A DNA stretch of 64,000 nt from Actinoplanes cyaneus (lineage in GTDB: Bacteria > Actinomycetota > Actinomycetes > Mycobacteriales > Micromonosporaceae), in NCBI RefSeq assembly GCF_016862095.1, contig NZ_BOMH01000002.1, forward strand, positions 287,581-351,580, written 5' to 3'. The translations under genes and the position numbers were made by a program. Positions 37,556 to 47,526 of this stretch are shown here, piece after piece. Each line of letters opens with the position of its first letter. Positions within the stretch are counted from its first letter, which is position 1. A model generated the notes under the pieces. It was not told the DNA's origin and did no database searches. It saw nothing but the letters and a program-made list of their open reading frames with translations.

Positions 37556-39543
37556 GCCCGACCGTGCTGATCGTCGACGACAGCCTGACCGTGCGGATGG
37601 ATCTCAACGACGCGTTCTCCGACGACGGGTTCGCCACCATCCTGTGCGCGACCGGCGCGGAGGCCCGGACGGCGTTCACCTCGGCCGTGTTCGACGCGGC
37701 GATCCTGGACGTGCTGCTGCCCGACGCGGACGGCCTGGAGCTGCTCACCGAGCTGCGCGGCTCGGCCGAGCACGCCGGGGTGGTGACCATGCTGCTGTCG
37801 GTGGAGAGCGAGGTAGCCGACCGGCTGGCCGGGCTGCGGATCGGCGCGGACGAGTACGTGGGCAAGCCGTACGACGCCGGTTACGTCGTCGCCCGCACCC
37901 GGCAGCTGCTCGGCGACCACCACGTGACCCGGACCGGTGACGGCGGCCCGGTGATCCTGGTGATCGACGACAGCGTGACGTTCCGCGAGCAGTTGCGGGA
38001 CCTGCTGGAGCCCGAGGGATACGCGGTGCTGACCGCGTCCGGCGGCGAGGAGGGCCTGCGGATGGCCGCCGACCGCAGGCCGAACGCGGTGATCGTCGAC
38101 GGCGTGATGCCCGGCATCGACGGCGCCACGGTGATCCGCCGGATCCGGCTCGACCCGGCACTGCGCGACACCCCGTGCCTGCTGATGACCGCCGCCGACG
38201 ACTACGCCACCGAGATGCAGATGCTCGACGCCGGCGCCGACGCGTTCGTCCGCAAGCAGCAGAACCTCGCGGTGGTGCTGGCGAAGCTGGCCGCGGTGCT
38301 GCGCCAGTCCGCCGAGCAGTTGCCCATCGAGGCGATCGGCAGCCTGCACGGGCCCGGCAAGGTGCTGATCGTCAGCCCGGGCCGCGACACCCTGGAGGAG
38401 TGGGCCGACGCGCTGCGCGCCGACTCGTACGACATCGTCTCCTGCACCACCGTCGACGACGCGCTGGAACTGCTCGGCGAGCAGGCCGCCGACTGTGTCG
38501 TGCTCGGGCTGGACCTGCCGGGGGTCCCGGAGGCGTGCCGGCGGATCCGGGAGGTGCCGCAGGTCGGCGAGGTCCCGCTGATCGTGACCGGCAAGGAGGA
38601 CGCGATGCTGGACTGCCTGGCCGCGGGGGCCGACGACTACGTGAAGACCACCGACGTCCCGGAGGGCCTGCGCGTGCACGTGCGCGCCCAGATCCGCCGC
38701 AAGCAGACCCACGACGAGTCCCGCCGGATCCGCGAGGAGCTGATGCGCCGCGAGCTGGACGCGGCCGAGGAGCGGGCGGCCCGGCAGCTCGCCGAGACCC
38801 GGGCCGCGATGGTCGAGGAGCTGGAGTGGCGCAACCGGGAGCTGGAGGCGTTCTCCGGCTCGGTCTCCCACGACCTGCGCGGCCCGCTGCAGGTGATCAG
38901 CAGTTTCGCCGAGCACATGCTGGACGAGGCCGACGACGAGGAGCTCGGCGAGCAGACCCGGCACCGGATCACCCGGATCCACGCGGCAGCGCTGCGGATG
39001 GCCGATCTGGTGGAGTCGCTGCTGATCCTGGCCCGGGCCAGCCGTGGCGAGCTGCGCCGGGCCACGTTCGACCTGACCGAGACGGCCCGGCAGGTGTGCG
39101 CCGAGGTGGCCGCCCGCGACCCGGAGCACAAGGTGGAGTTCAAGGTGCAGGAGGGCATGTCCGCGGACGCCGACGAGGGGCTGGTCCGGGTCATCCTGGA
39201 GAACCTGGTCAACAACGCGGTGAAGTTCACCCGCAAGGTGGAGCAACCCGTGATCACCATCGGATGCGATCAGCGGACCTACTTCGTCCGCGACAACGGC
39301 GCCGGCTTCCCGGCGGGCAAGGCGGGCGAGCTGTTCCGGCCGTTCGCCCGCCTGCACGACGCGCGCGACTTCCCCGGCACCGGCATCGGCCTGACCACCG
39401 TGCATCGCGCGGTCGAGCGGCACGGCGGGGAGATCCGCGCCGAGGGTGAGGAGGGTCAGGGCGCCACGTTCTGGTTCACCCTGCCGTCGGCCGAGCCGAG
39501 CCCCGGGCCGGAGCGGCGAGGCCAGGCCCGCCGCTCCGGGTGA
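37552..39543 (+). CDS. Triple-receiver hybrid histidine kinase, output of the chemosensory operon
   Basis: Protein of 663 residues, no membrane segment. Domains: receiver 1 (4-120, LIVDDSLTVRMDL, Asp in ILDVLLPDADG); receiver 2 (133-250, LVIDDSVTFREQL, Asp in IVDGVMPGIDG); receiver 3 (about 268-385), in which the acidic pair is replaced by LIVSPGRDTLE although the later Asp in VVLGLDLPG remains; a coiled coil (390-430); HisKA with His440 in SVSHDLRGPLQVISSF; HATPase (about 545-655) with LENLVNNAVKFTRK and TYFVRDNGAGF. The kinase part resembles phytochrome-type soluble kinases. It occupies the place of WspR or CheY and presumably takes phosphate from CheA. ATGA overlap with cheB. Confidence 0.92.
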   Translation: MSPTVLIVDDSLTVRMDLNDAFSDDGFATILCATGAEARTAFTSAVFDAAILDVLLPDADGLELLTELRGSAEHAGVVTMLLSVESEVADRLAGLRIGADEYVGKPYDAGYVVARTRQLLGDHHVTRTGDGGPVILVIDDSVTFREQLRDLLEPEGYAVLTASGGEEGLRMAADRRPNAVIVDGVMPGIDGATVIRRIRLDPALRDTPCLLMTAADDYATEMQMLDAGADAFVRKQQNLAVVLAKLAAVLRQSAEQLPIEAIGSLHGPGKVLIVSPGRDTLEEWADALRADSYDIVSCTTVDDALELLGEQAADCVVLGLDLPGVPEACRRIREVPQVGEVPLIVTGKEDAMLDCLAAGADDYVKTTDVPEGLRVHVRAQIRRKQTHDESRRIREELMRRELDAAEERAARQLAETRAAMVEELEWRNRELEAFSGSVSHDLRGPLQVISSFAEHMLDEADDEELGEQTRHRITRIHAAALRMADLVESLLILARASRGELRRATFDLTETARQVCAEVAARDPEHKVEFKVQEGMSADADEGLVRVILENLVNNAVKFTRKVEQPVITIGCDQRTYFVRDNGAGFPAGKAGELFRPFARLHDARDFPGTGIGLTTVHRAVERHGGEIRAEGEEGQGATFWFTLPSAEPSPGPERRGQARRSG

Positions 39544-39546
39544 CTG

Positions 39547-41847
39547 TCAGCTGACGTAGGCCAGGCCGTCCGCGACGACGGTCGGCCGCCCGCTCGTCCC
39601 GGCGACCACGACGACGACGGTGTGCTTGCCGGCCTTGAAGGACTTGCTCCACAGCGCCTGCCGGTACTTCGACCCGGTCGACTTCGTGTCGACGGTCGCG
39701 ACCTTCTTGCCGTCCAGGAAGATGTCGGCCTTACCGGTCGTCCGCGCGCGGGAGAAGATCAGCGACGCCGAGCGGCCGGTGAAGGCGTACGTCAGCTTGG
39801 TGTTCTTCTTCGTCGCGGCGAGCGCCCGGCCGCCGAGGTGGCTGCCCGACTTGCGCACGGCCCAGGTCCCGGTCTTCTTGCCCGCGGTCTCGGCCACCAG
39901 TGTCGTCTTCGTGGTCACCGCCGAGGTCCGGCCGTTGAGCGACGCGTCCCGCGCGGTCAGCGAGTAGGTGACCTTCGCACCCGGCCGCGCGGTGGTGTTC
40001 CACGCCGTCCCGGTGGGCACGAGGTTCACCCGGGCCGGTTTGGTCGCGGTCACCGTGTAGAGCTTGACGGCGTCGCTCGCCTTGTAGACCACCGCCATCG
40101 GCACCGCGGTCGTCGTGACCGTGCCGGTGCGCGTCACGATCGACGGCCCGGACAGGGCGGGCGCGGTCACGTCGGCGACCACCCGGTACGCCCCGGTCAG
40201 CGCGGTGCCCCCGGCCACGTGCGTAGCCTGCACCCGGACCCAGTGGCTGCCCGGGGTCAGCGCGATGCCGCCGCTGCTGCGGGCGGTGCCGGGCAGCGTG
40301 GCGACGGTCCGGCCGTCGACCTGGACGTCGAACCTGGCGATCTGCGCGGACGGCGTCGAGACGACCCAGTCGAAGGTCACCGCGTTGCGCACGTAGAAGA
40401 CGCCGCCGATCGAGAGGCCACCGGCCAGCGACTTGCCGGCCAGCCCGGTGATCTGCTGCGCCGACCGCGCCCGGATGGTGTTCAGCTGGGAGTAGAGGTT
40501 GGTGCCGGGGCACTCGGTCAGATAGTTGCCGCTGGTGCCCTTCTCGCCGTCCTTGTGCCCGGAGATCCGCGGGAACGAGACGCTGGCGCCCTGTTTCCAG
40601 TAACGGCCGGTGACGCCCTCGACCATCGTCGCGGTGCTGGTCGGGCTGTAGTTGTACGCCCCGAGGCGGGCCGCGGCGACCTGCGCGATCGTGGTCATCG
40701 CCGCGTCCGAGACCTTGAGCTTGGTGTAGTCGCCGAGCAGCGCGATACCGACCGACGCGGTGTTGAAGCCGACCGTGTGCGCGCCGATGACGGCCTTGCT
40801 CACCCCGCCCTTACGACCTTCGTAGAGGGTGCCGCACGCGTCGACCAGGAAGTTGTAGCCCATGTCGGACAGGCCCTTGACCTTGACGTCGTTGACCTGG
40901 ATGCCGCGGACCACGGACGCAGCCTGGGCGCAGGTGTAGTCGTTGCCGAACCCGGTGTGGTGCACCCACACCATCCTGGCCTCGCCGGCGACGTCGATGG
41001 CGTACTTGACCAGGCTCTCGTCGGCGTTCCAGCCGGCCCTGGACACGTACGCGGGGAGCTGGGCCTTGACCGGGACCGTCGAGGTCGGCACCGGCACCGT
41101 CGCGGTCGCCTCCGGCGCGGGGCTGGTGGTCGTCGTGGTGGTGCTGACCGGCGGAACCGTGGTGGTCGGCTCGGCCGCGGTCTGCGAGGGAACGGGCTCG
41201 ATGGCCGGCTCCGTGGGCACGTCGGACACCTGCGGGTCGGGCGACTCGGTGATCTCGTCCTCGACCGGCTCCGTGCTCTCGGAGGCGGACGGCTCGGCCG
41301 ACGGCGAGGGCTCGCCACCGCCCTGGCCGCCCTTGGCGTCGGTGTCGATCAGGTTGATCTTCAGCGCGGCCGGGAGCGTGCCGCCGCCGGCGATCCGGGC
41401 GGCCACCCCATTGGACTCCCCGGTCCAGATCGCGTCGGTGGCGCCGTGCGTGCGGGCCACCTCGTCCGGCCGATCCGCGGCGGCCTCGGCCACGCCCAGC
41501 GTCCGCCAGGCGGACCACGTGCCGGTCCTCGCGCCGCGGGTGCGCACCTCGATCGTGCCCTGCGGGGCGGCCGCCGGGTCGTTCCAGGAGACGCTGACCA
41601 TGCTGAACCTGCGGGTGTCGCGCTGCGGCAGCTCGGCGCCACCACCCGCGGCGGCCGTCAGGTCCAGCGAGTCGAGCTCGGCGTGCAGCTCGGGCTGCTG
41701 GGCCGCCGGGTCCGGCGGGATGCTGGAGATGCTCACCTCGGCTGCCCGCTGCCCGTCATCCCCGGGCCAGAGCAGGGCGGTCACGCCCCCGGCCGCGGCG
41801 AGCACGGCCACCGCCGTGCCCGCCGTCAACGACTGCCGCCGATTCAT
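39547..41847 (-). CDS. Secreted N-acetylmuramoyl-L-alanine amidase with PGRP-type domain
   Basis: Protein of 766 residues. A signal peptide (SLTAGTAVAVLAAAGGVTAL) is followed by an N-terminal beta domain (about 60-170), a Thr/Pro-rich linker (about 180-260), and the Amidase_2/PGRP domain (about 265-465) with the zinc-type histidine in MVWVHHTGFGNDYTC, a second in VIGAHTVGFNTASVGI and the late SGHKDGEKG with TECPGTNLY. The remaining 300 residues are immunoglobulin-like beta domains that may bind the cell wall. It should cleave between muramic acid and L-alanine. Its stop is only three bases from the stop of the convergent chemosensory kinase gene. Confidence 0.9.
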   Translation of the reverse strand: MNRRQSLTAGTAVAVLAAAGGVTALLWPGDDGQRAAEVSISSIPPDPAAQQPELHAELDSLDLTAAAGGGAELPQRDTRRFSMVSVSWNDPAAAPQGTIEVRTRGARTGTWSAWRTLGVAEAAADRPDEVARTHGATDAIWTGESNGVAARIAGGGTLPAALKINLIDTDAKGGQGGGEPSPSAEPSASESTEPVEDEITESPDPQVSDVPTEPAIEPVPSQTAAEPTTTVPPVSTTTTTTSPAPEATATVPVPTSTVPVKAQLPAYVSRAGWNADESLVKYAIDVAGEARMVWVHHTGFGNDYTCAQAASVVRGIQVNDVKVKGLSDMGYNFLVDACGTLYEGRKGGVSKAVIGAHTVGFNTASVGIALLGDYTKLKVSDAAMTTIAQVAAARLGAYNYSPTSTATMVEGVTGRYWKQGASVSFPRISGHKDGEKGTSGNYLTECPGTNLYSQLNTIRARSAQQITGLAGKSLAGGLSIGGVFYVRNAVTFDWVVSTPSAQIARFDVQVDGRTVATLPGTARSSGGIALTPGSHWVRVQATHVAGGTALTGAYRVVADVTAPALSGPSIVTRTGTVTTTAVPMAVVYKASDAVKLYTVTATKPARVNLVPTGTAWNTTARPGAKVTYSLTARDASLNGRTSAVTTKTTLVAETAGKKTGTWAVRKSGSHLGGRALAATKKNTKLTYAFTGRSASLIFSRARTTGKADIFLDGKKVATVDTKSTGSKYRQALWSKSFKAGKHTVVVVVAGTSGRPTVVADGLAYVS

Positions 41848-41904
41848 CCCCGTACCCCCGCACGATCATCCATTGGCGGGCGTGAGGGTACCGGACCGTC
41901 GTGG

Positions 41905-44411
41905 CTATTCGGTACCGAGGGCGGTCACCGGGCTGACCCGCGCCGCGCGCCGGGCCGGCAGCACCCCGGCGAGCGCGGTCAGCGCCACCAGCGCCAGGAA
42001 CGCCACCACCAGCTGCCACACCGGCACCGCCAGCGGCGCGTTCACGCCGATCGCCTGAACGGCCAGCCAGGCGTACGGCACCCCGAGCGCCAGCCCGAGC
42101 ACCGCGCCGATCACCCCGTAGAGCGCGGACTCGGCGGTGAGCATGGTCCGCAGGCCGCCCCGGGACATCCCGATCGCCCGGAGCAGCCCGGACTCCCGGG
42201 CGCGTTCCACCACCGACAGCGCGGTGGTGGCGCCGACCCCGACCACGGCGATCAGCACGGTCAGCCCGATCAGGCCGAGCGCGATGCCGAGCAGCGTGGC
42301 CAGGTCGTTGTTCAGGTCGTCACGCTGATCGGCGAGCACGGTCACGGTGAAGTCGCTGTCCCCGGCGCCGGCCGCGCGCATCGCCCGCAGCGCCTCGGTG
42401 CGCGCGTCCTCGCCGGAGCCCGCCGCGTCGGCCAGGATCCCGGAGTACGCGGTGCTCGCGCCCAGCGCGGTGAGGTCGCCCGGCGTCACCAGGAGCCCGG
42501 AGTGCAGGGGCGCGTCGTCGCCGAGCACCGCGGCCACCGTGAACGTGACCGTCTTCGTGCCGTTCTGCACGGTCACCGGGTCGCCGGCCTTGATGTCCGC
42601 CATCTCGGCCAGGTAGTGGGCGAGCACCGCGGAGCCCGGCTTCAGGTCGTCCAGCGACCCGGTCCGGACGTCCAGCTCCTTCAGCGCCGGCAGCGCGTGC
42701 GGGTCCAGGTCGGTGATCGCGGTGTTCTCGAACTGCGCGATCTTCGCCTTGTCCAGCCGCCGGTACGGCGTGACGCGCGTCAGCTCCTTGCTCGCCTTCG
42801 CCCTCTCGACGACCCCGGCGGGCAGGGTGGCGCCCTCGCCGCCGGTCAGCTCGAAGTCGGCCGGGGCGGCCGCGGCCAGTTCCCGGTTGCCCAGCGCCTG
42901 GATCGACGCGCCGCCGACCAGCACCCCGGCCACCAGGGTCACGCCGAGCGCGACCACCACCGAGACCGCGGCGGCCCGCCGGGCGCTGCCGCCGACTCCG
43001 CCGACCGCGAGCCGGCCGACCGGGCCGACGCGCCGCAGCGGCCAGCCGGCGACCGCCAGGACCGGCCGGACCAGCACCGGGCCCAGCGCGATCAGCGCCA
43101 CGAAGGCCAGCGCGCCGGAGGCGACGACGGCCAGCAGCATCGTCTGGGCGTCGTAGTTCTCCTCGTTCGGGGCGGGCAGGTTGGTGTAGACGTACCCGGC
43201 CAGGGCCAGCGCGCCGGCCAGCGGCAGCAGCCCGGTGATCCAGCGCAGCACGCCGATCCCGGTGCGGGCGCCGGTGCCGGCCGCGGTCCGCAGCGCCTCC
43301 AGCGGCGCGACCCGGGAGGCGGAGACCGCCGGAGAGAGCACGGCGACCACCGAGATCACCACGGCGAGCAGCACCGTGCCGACCGCCCAGAGCAGCGGGA
43401 ACCCGGGATTCTTCACGGCGCCGATCCCGAGGCCGCGCAGCGCCGCCGGAACCAGATAGCCGGCGGCCTGCGCCGCGACCACCCCGACGGTGCCGGTGAC
43501 CACCCCGGTCAGCGCGCCCTCGGCGGCCAGTGCGCGGAACGTGGCGCCGCGGCCGGCGCCGACGGCCCGGAGCAGGGCAAGCTGGCGCATCCGCTGGGCG
43601 AAGACGATCCGGAACGTGCTGGCCGCGATCAGCCCGGCCGCGGCCACGGCGATCCCGACGAACATGCCGACCACCGCGAACAGCTGGTCGACCTGGGAGG
43701 CGGCGCGGCGGGCCTCCTCCAGCCGGACGTCGGCCCCCGTGGCCACCTCCGGCCGCTCGTCGGCCTTGGCGCCGGCGAACAACGCGTTGATCTTGTCGGC
43801 GACCTGACCGGCGTCGGCTCCGGCGTCCACGTCGATGTCGACCTGCTGGAGGTAGTTGTCGTTGGTCAGGGCGAACACGGTGGACGCGGGGGCGAACGCG
43901 TCGTAGCCGAAGTCCTCCGGCGCGTCGACCACGCCGACCACCGTGAGCGGCACCTTCTTACCGGTCCCGGGGTCGATCGTGGCGGTCGAGCCGACCGGCA
44001 GTGCGAGCAGCTGCACGGTTCGCGGCGTGACCGCGATCTCGTTCGCCGCTGACGGATAGCGGCCCTGGGTCACCGTGACCAGCGCCAGTGGCCCGCTGCC
44101 CGGGTCGGCGGTGATGTTCAGGTACTGCCCGCCCATCTGCCCGCCCATCCCCGTCCGGGGCGCGGTCCGGGAGACGCCCGGCATCGCGGTGATCGCGGCG
44201 AGCTGCTTGTCGTCGACGAGGCCGTTGCGGACGATCAGGTCGACCGCCTCCGGGGTGCCGCTGAGCCCGTCCAGGATGCTGCGCTGGGTGATCTGGTTGG
44301 CCAGCACTGTCGCGTAGACCACGAACGAGGCGACGAGCACCGCCAGGCCGGTGAGGAGCAGGCGCGCGGGGCGACGGGCGACGCCCGCCAGTTGCGTACG
44401 CAGAATGGTGT

Positions 44412-44415
<4 letters not shown>
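41905..44415 (-). CDS. FtsX/MacB-type ABC transporter permease with two FtsX domains
   Basis: Protein of 836 residues from ATG 44415 (the frame extends upstream but that part is the ATPase gene read in another frame). An N-terminal membrane segment (RLLLTGLAVLVASFVVYATV) and extracytoplasmic domain come first, then FtsX domain 1 (about 250-385 with FRIVFAQRMRQLALLRAVGA), a linker with two membrane segments, a second extracytoplasmic domain, and FtsX domain 2 at the end (ALSVVERARESGLLRAIGMS). This is the duplicated layout of actinobacterial exporters near two-component systems, linked in some species to antibiotic resistance. It overlaps its ATPase gene by four bases. Confidence 0.9.
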
Positions 44416-45176
<761 letters not shown>

Positions 45177-45312
45177 GGAAAGCTCCAAGAAAGCTGGGAA
45201 CCGGACGACGAAATCCTGATCGATCGGCCCCGGTCACCACATCGGCTCACAGGCAGGCTTCAGGTTCCCGCGGCTCTTACTTTCGGCCGATGGAGATCCG
45301 TCCCGGTCCGCC

Positions 45313-45318
45313 TACGCT
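45313..45318 (+). promoter_or_regulatory. Candidate -10 box for a leaderless histidine kinase transcript
   Basis: TACGCT ends eight bases before ATG 45327, with no ribosome-binding site between. The same spacing occurs in front of the DUF2252 gene. Confidence 0.4.
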
Positions 45319-45326
45319 GGGTCACG

Positions 45327-46463
45327 ATGAACCGCATTCTCGTAGGTGTCCTGCAGGTCGCCGGGCTGGGCGTGATGGCCCTGCTCGGCCTGATCGACGT
45401 GGGCACCGGGCTGCTCGACAGCCCCGTCTTCCCGGTCCAGGTCGCGCTCGCGGTGGCCGTCGCCGCGGTCTGGCTGCCGCACTACCGGCCGCGCTCGACC
45501 CTGCTGCCGCTGGCCACCATCGGCATCTCCGGCGTCTCGCTGCTGGTCAGCGCGGGCCTGGCCGTCACCGACCCGTACGGCGGGCTGTGGGGCATCGCCG
45601 AATCGGCCGCACTGCTGGTCCTGCTGGTGCTGGTGGCCCGCAACGCCCGGCCCGACTGGGCGGTGCTGGCCCTGGTCACCGCCGGCGCCGCGGTCAGCGT
45701 GATGCCGCTGCGCGCCGGGCACACCGTCATCTACGGCACGTTCTGCCTGATCCAGGCCCTCGCCGCGGCCGGCGCGATCGCGCTCGGCGTGACCCTGCGG
45801 ATGACCGCCACGAACCGGCAGCGTGCGCTCGACTCGGTCCGCGCCGAGCAGCGCGCCGAGTTCGCCCGCGACCTGCACGACTTCATCGCCCACCACGTGA
45901 CCGGCATCGTCGTGCAGGCGCAGGGCGCCCGGTTCATCGCCGAGCAGGACCCGAAGCGCGTGCTGCTCGCCCTGGAGCAGATCGAGCAGGCCGGCTCCGA
46001 GACGATGGCGTCGATGCGCCGGATGGTCGGCGTGCTGCGCGACCCGCAGTCGAGCCCGGACGCGCCGCTCGCCCCGGTCTCCGGCGTGCCCGAGCTGGTC
46101 CCGCTCGCCGAGCAGTTCACCGCCGCCGGGGGGCCACCGGCCCGGCTGCACCTGGAGGGCGACCCGCACGGGCTGCCCGTCGAGATCTCCACCTCGGCGT
46201 TCCGGGTGGTGATGGAGGCGCTGACCAACGTCCGCCAGCACGCGCCGCAGGCCACTGCCGTCGACATCTGGGTGCGCCACGCCCGGGATCAGCTGCTCAT
46301 CCGGGTCGCCAACGACGGCCCGGCGCCGCGTCCGTCGCTGGACCGCCCGGGGTACGGTCTGGTCGGCCTCACCGAACGGGTCCGCGCCGCCGGCGGCCGG
46401 ATCAGCTCCGGGCCGGGCGTCGACGGCGGCTGGGTCGTCGACGCCGTGTTCCCCCTCTCCTAG
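45327..46463 (+). CDS. NarL-type (HisKA_3) membrane histidine kinase
   Basis: Protein of 378 residues from ATG 45327. Five or six membrane segments (residues 5-160, from LVGVLQVAGLGVMALLGLID) form a small integral sensor without a large outside domain. The HisKA_3 phospho-acceptor is in EFARDLHDFIAHHVTGIVVQ (about residue 190), and the HATPase has VVMEALTNVRQHA and GYGLVGLTERVRAAGG. It should phosphorylate the response regulator encoded next. Kinases of this type near FtsX-type ABC exporters often sense envelope-active compounds through the transporter itself; that is inference here. Confidence 0.9.
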   Translation: MNRILVGVLQVAGLGVMALLGLIDVGTGLLDSPVFPVQVALAVAVAAVWLPHYRPRSTLLPLATIGISGVSLLVSAGLAVTDPYGGLWGIAESAALLVLLVLVARNARPDWAVLALVTAGAAVSVMPLRAGHTVIYGTFCLIQALAAAGAIALGVTLRMTATNRQRALDSVRAEQRAEFARDLHDFIAHHVTGIVVQAQGARFIAEQDPKRVLLALEQIEQAGSETMASMRRMVGVLRDPQSSPDAPLAPVSGVPELVPLAEQFTAAGGPPARLHLEGDPHGLPVEISTSAFRVVMEALTNVRQHAPQATAVDIWVRHARDQLLIRVANDGPAPRPSLDRPGYGLVGLTERVRAAGGRISSGPGVDGGWVVDAVFPLS

Positions 46464-46475
46464 GAGTCACCCACC

Positions 46476-47114
46476 GTGATACGCGTGCTCGTCGCCGACG
46501 ATCAGGCAATGGTCCGCACCGGCTTCGGCATGATCATCGGCGCGCAGCCGGACATGGAGGTCGTCGGCGAGGCGGCGGACGGCGTCGAAGCCGTCGAAGC
46601 CGCCCGGCGCCTGCGCCCCGACGTGGCGCTCTTCGACATCCGCATGCCGAAGATGGACGGCCTCCAGGCGCTGCGCCTGCTCGCCGGCCCCGGCGTCACC
46701 GACCCGATCAAGGTCGTCGTGGTCACCACGTTCGACCTGGACGAATACGTGCACCAGGCGCTGCGCAACGGCGCCGCCGGCTTCCTGCTCAAGGACTCCG
46801 GCCCGGCGCTGCTGGTCGAGGCGGTCCGCGCGGCGTACTCCGGGGACGCCCTGATCAGCCCGTCGATCACCGTCCGGTTGCTGGAGCATCTGTCCCAGCC
46901 CGCGCCGACCGGCGACGACGGCGGGCTCTCCCCGCGCGAGTTGGAGGTCGTGCGGCTGATCGCTCGCGGACGCACGAACGCGGAGATCGCCGCCGAGCTG
47001 TTCATCTCGGTCGGCACGGTCAAGACCCATCTCGGCAGCGTCCAATCCAAGATCAGTCTCCGCAACCGCGTCGAGGTCGCCGCCTGGGCCTGGGAACGCC
47101 GCCTGGTCAGCTGA
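46476..47114 (+). CDS. NarL/LuxR-type response regulator
   Basis: Protein of 212 residues starting at GTG with AGGAG nine bases upstream, 12 bases after the kinase stop. The receiver has LVADDQAMVRTGFG, phospho-acceptor Asp in VALFDIRMPKMDG and the Lys in FLLKDSGP. The C-terminal LuxR helix-turn-helix reads LSPRELEVVRLIARGRTNAE. It should act as a transcription factor for its kinase and probably controls the divergent ABC exporter genes. All key residues are present. Confidence 0.94.
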   Translation: MIRVLVADDQAMVRTGFGMIIGAQPDMEVVGEAADGVEAVEAARRLRPDVALFDIRMPKMDGLQALRLLAGPGVTDPIKVVVVTTFDLDEYVHQALRNGAAGFLLKDSGPALLVEAVRAAYSGDALISPSITVRLLEHLSQPAPTGDDGGLSPRELEVVRLIARGRTNAEIAAELFISVGTVKTHLGSVQSKISLRNRVEVAAWAWERRLVS

Positions 47115-47186
47115 ATCCGGCCGCAGCGTCCCGCCGCCGGGGCCCGCGGCGAGGCTGTCGGTCCGGGCCCTGCCGCGCTCCCCCGC

Positions 47187-47243
47187 CCGGCTGGTTCTCA
47201 TGGGCGTTATTCGTCCCTCATAACGCCCATGAGAACCAGCCGG
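47187..47243. repeat. Long perfect palindrome, copy 1
   Basis: Arms 47187-47210 and 47220-47243 are perfect complements over 24 bp, around a nine-base loop. The core of the arm is TGGTTCTCATGGGCGTTAT. It stands 72 bases after the response regulator stop and could end transcription or be a mobile or repetitive palindromic element. Confidence 0.85.
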
Positions 47244-47343
47244 AGCCTCGCCCGCGCCGCGTGCCTGCCGTGCGCCGGCCTCGCGTGGGCCCGGCCGGAC
47301 GCCAAGCCGCGGTGGGTCCCCGCAGTGACGCGGTCACGGTTGT

Positions 47344-47398
47344 CAGCTGGTTCTCATGGGCGTTATTCGTGCCTCATAACGCCCATGAGAACCAGCTG
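47344..47398. repeat. Long perfect palindrome, copy 2
   Basis: Arms 47344-47366 and 47376-47398 are perfect complements over 23 bp with the same core and nearly the same nine-base loop as copy 1 (one base differs). Near the base of the stem a G-C pair of copy 1 is an A-T pair here, so both arms changed together. Confidence 0.85.
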
Positions 47399-47526
47399 GG
47401 GCCTTGCCCGCGCCGCAACCCGGACCACAGCGGACGTCGCGAGCGGGCCACGGCGGGCGTGGCCAGCGGGGCGGCGGACGTCGGAGCGGGCGGGCGCGGC
47501 GGGTGGGGTGGTGGTGGGGTGGTTGA

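Larger units (their letters stand above)
47115..47526. other. Intergenic region (412 bp) with two long palindromes
   Basis: It lies between the convergent response regulator and DMT genes. Apart from the two palindromes at 47187-47243 and 47344-47398, the region is very GC-rich and shows no gene. The open frames that cross it show no family motifs. Confidence 0.6.

Noticed and set aside
39622..44052. 1476-codon open frame on the plus strand opposite the amidase and permease genes
   Set aside because: The opposite strand encodes two proteins with clear domains and signal peptides; this frame is a product of the high-GC third-position bias.
47115..47526. Reading frame through both palindromes encoding WFSWALFVPHNAHENQ twice
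   Set aside because: The repeated peptide is only the translation of the palindrome; the frame starts inside a kinase gene on the wrong frame.
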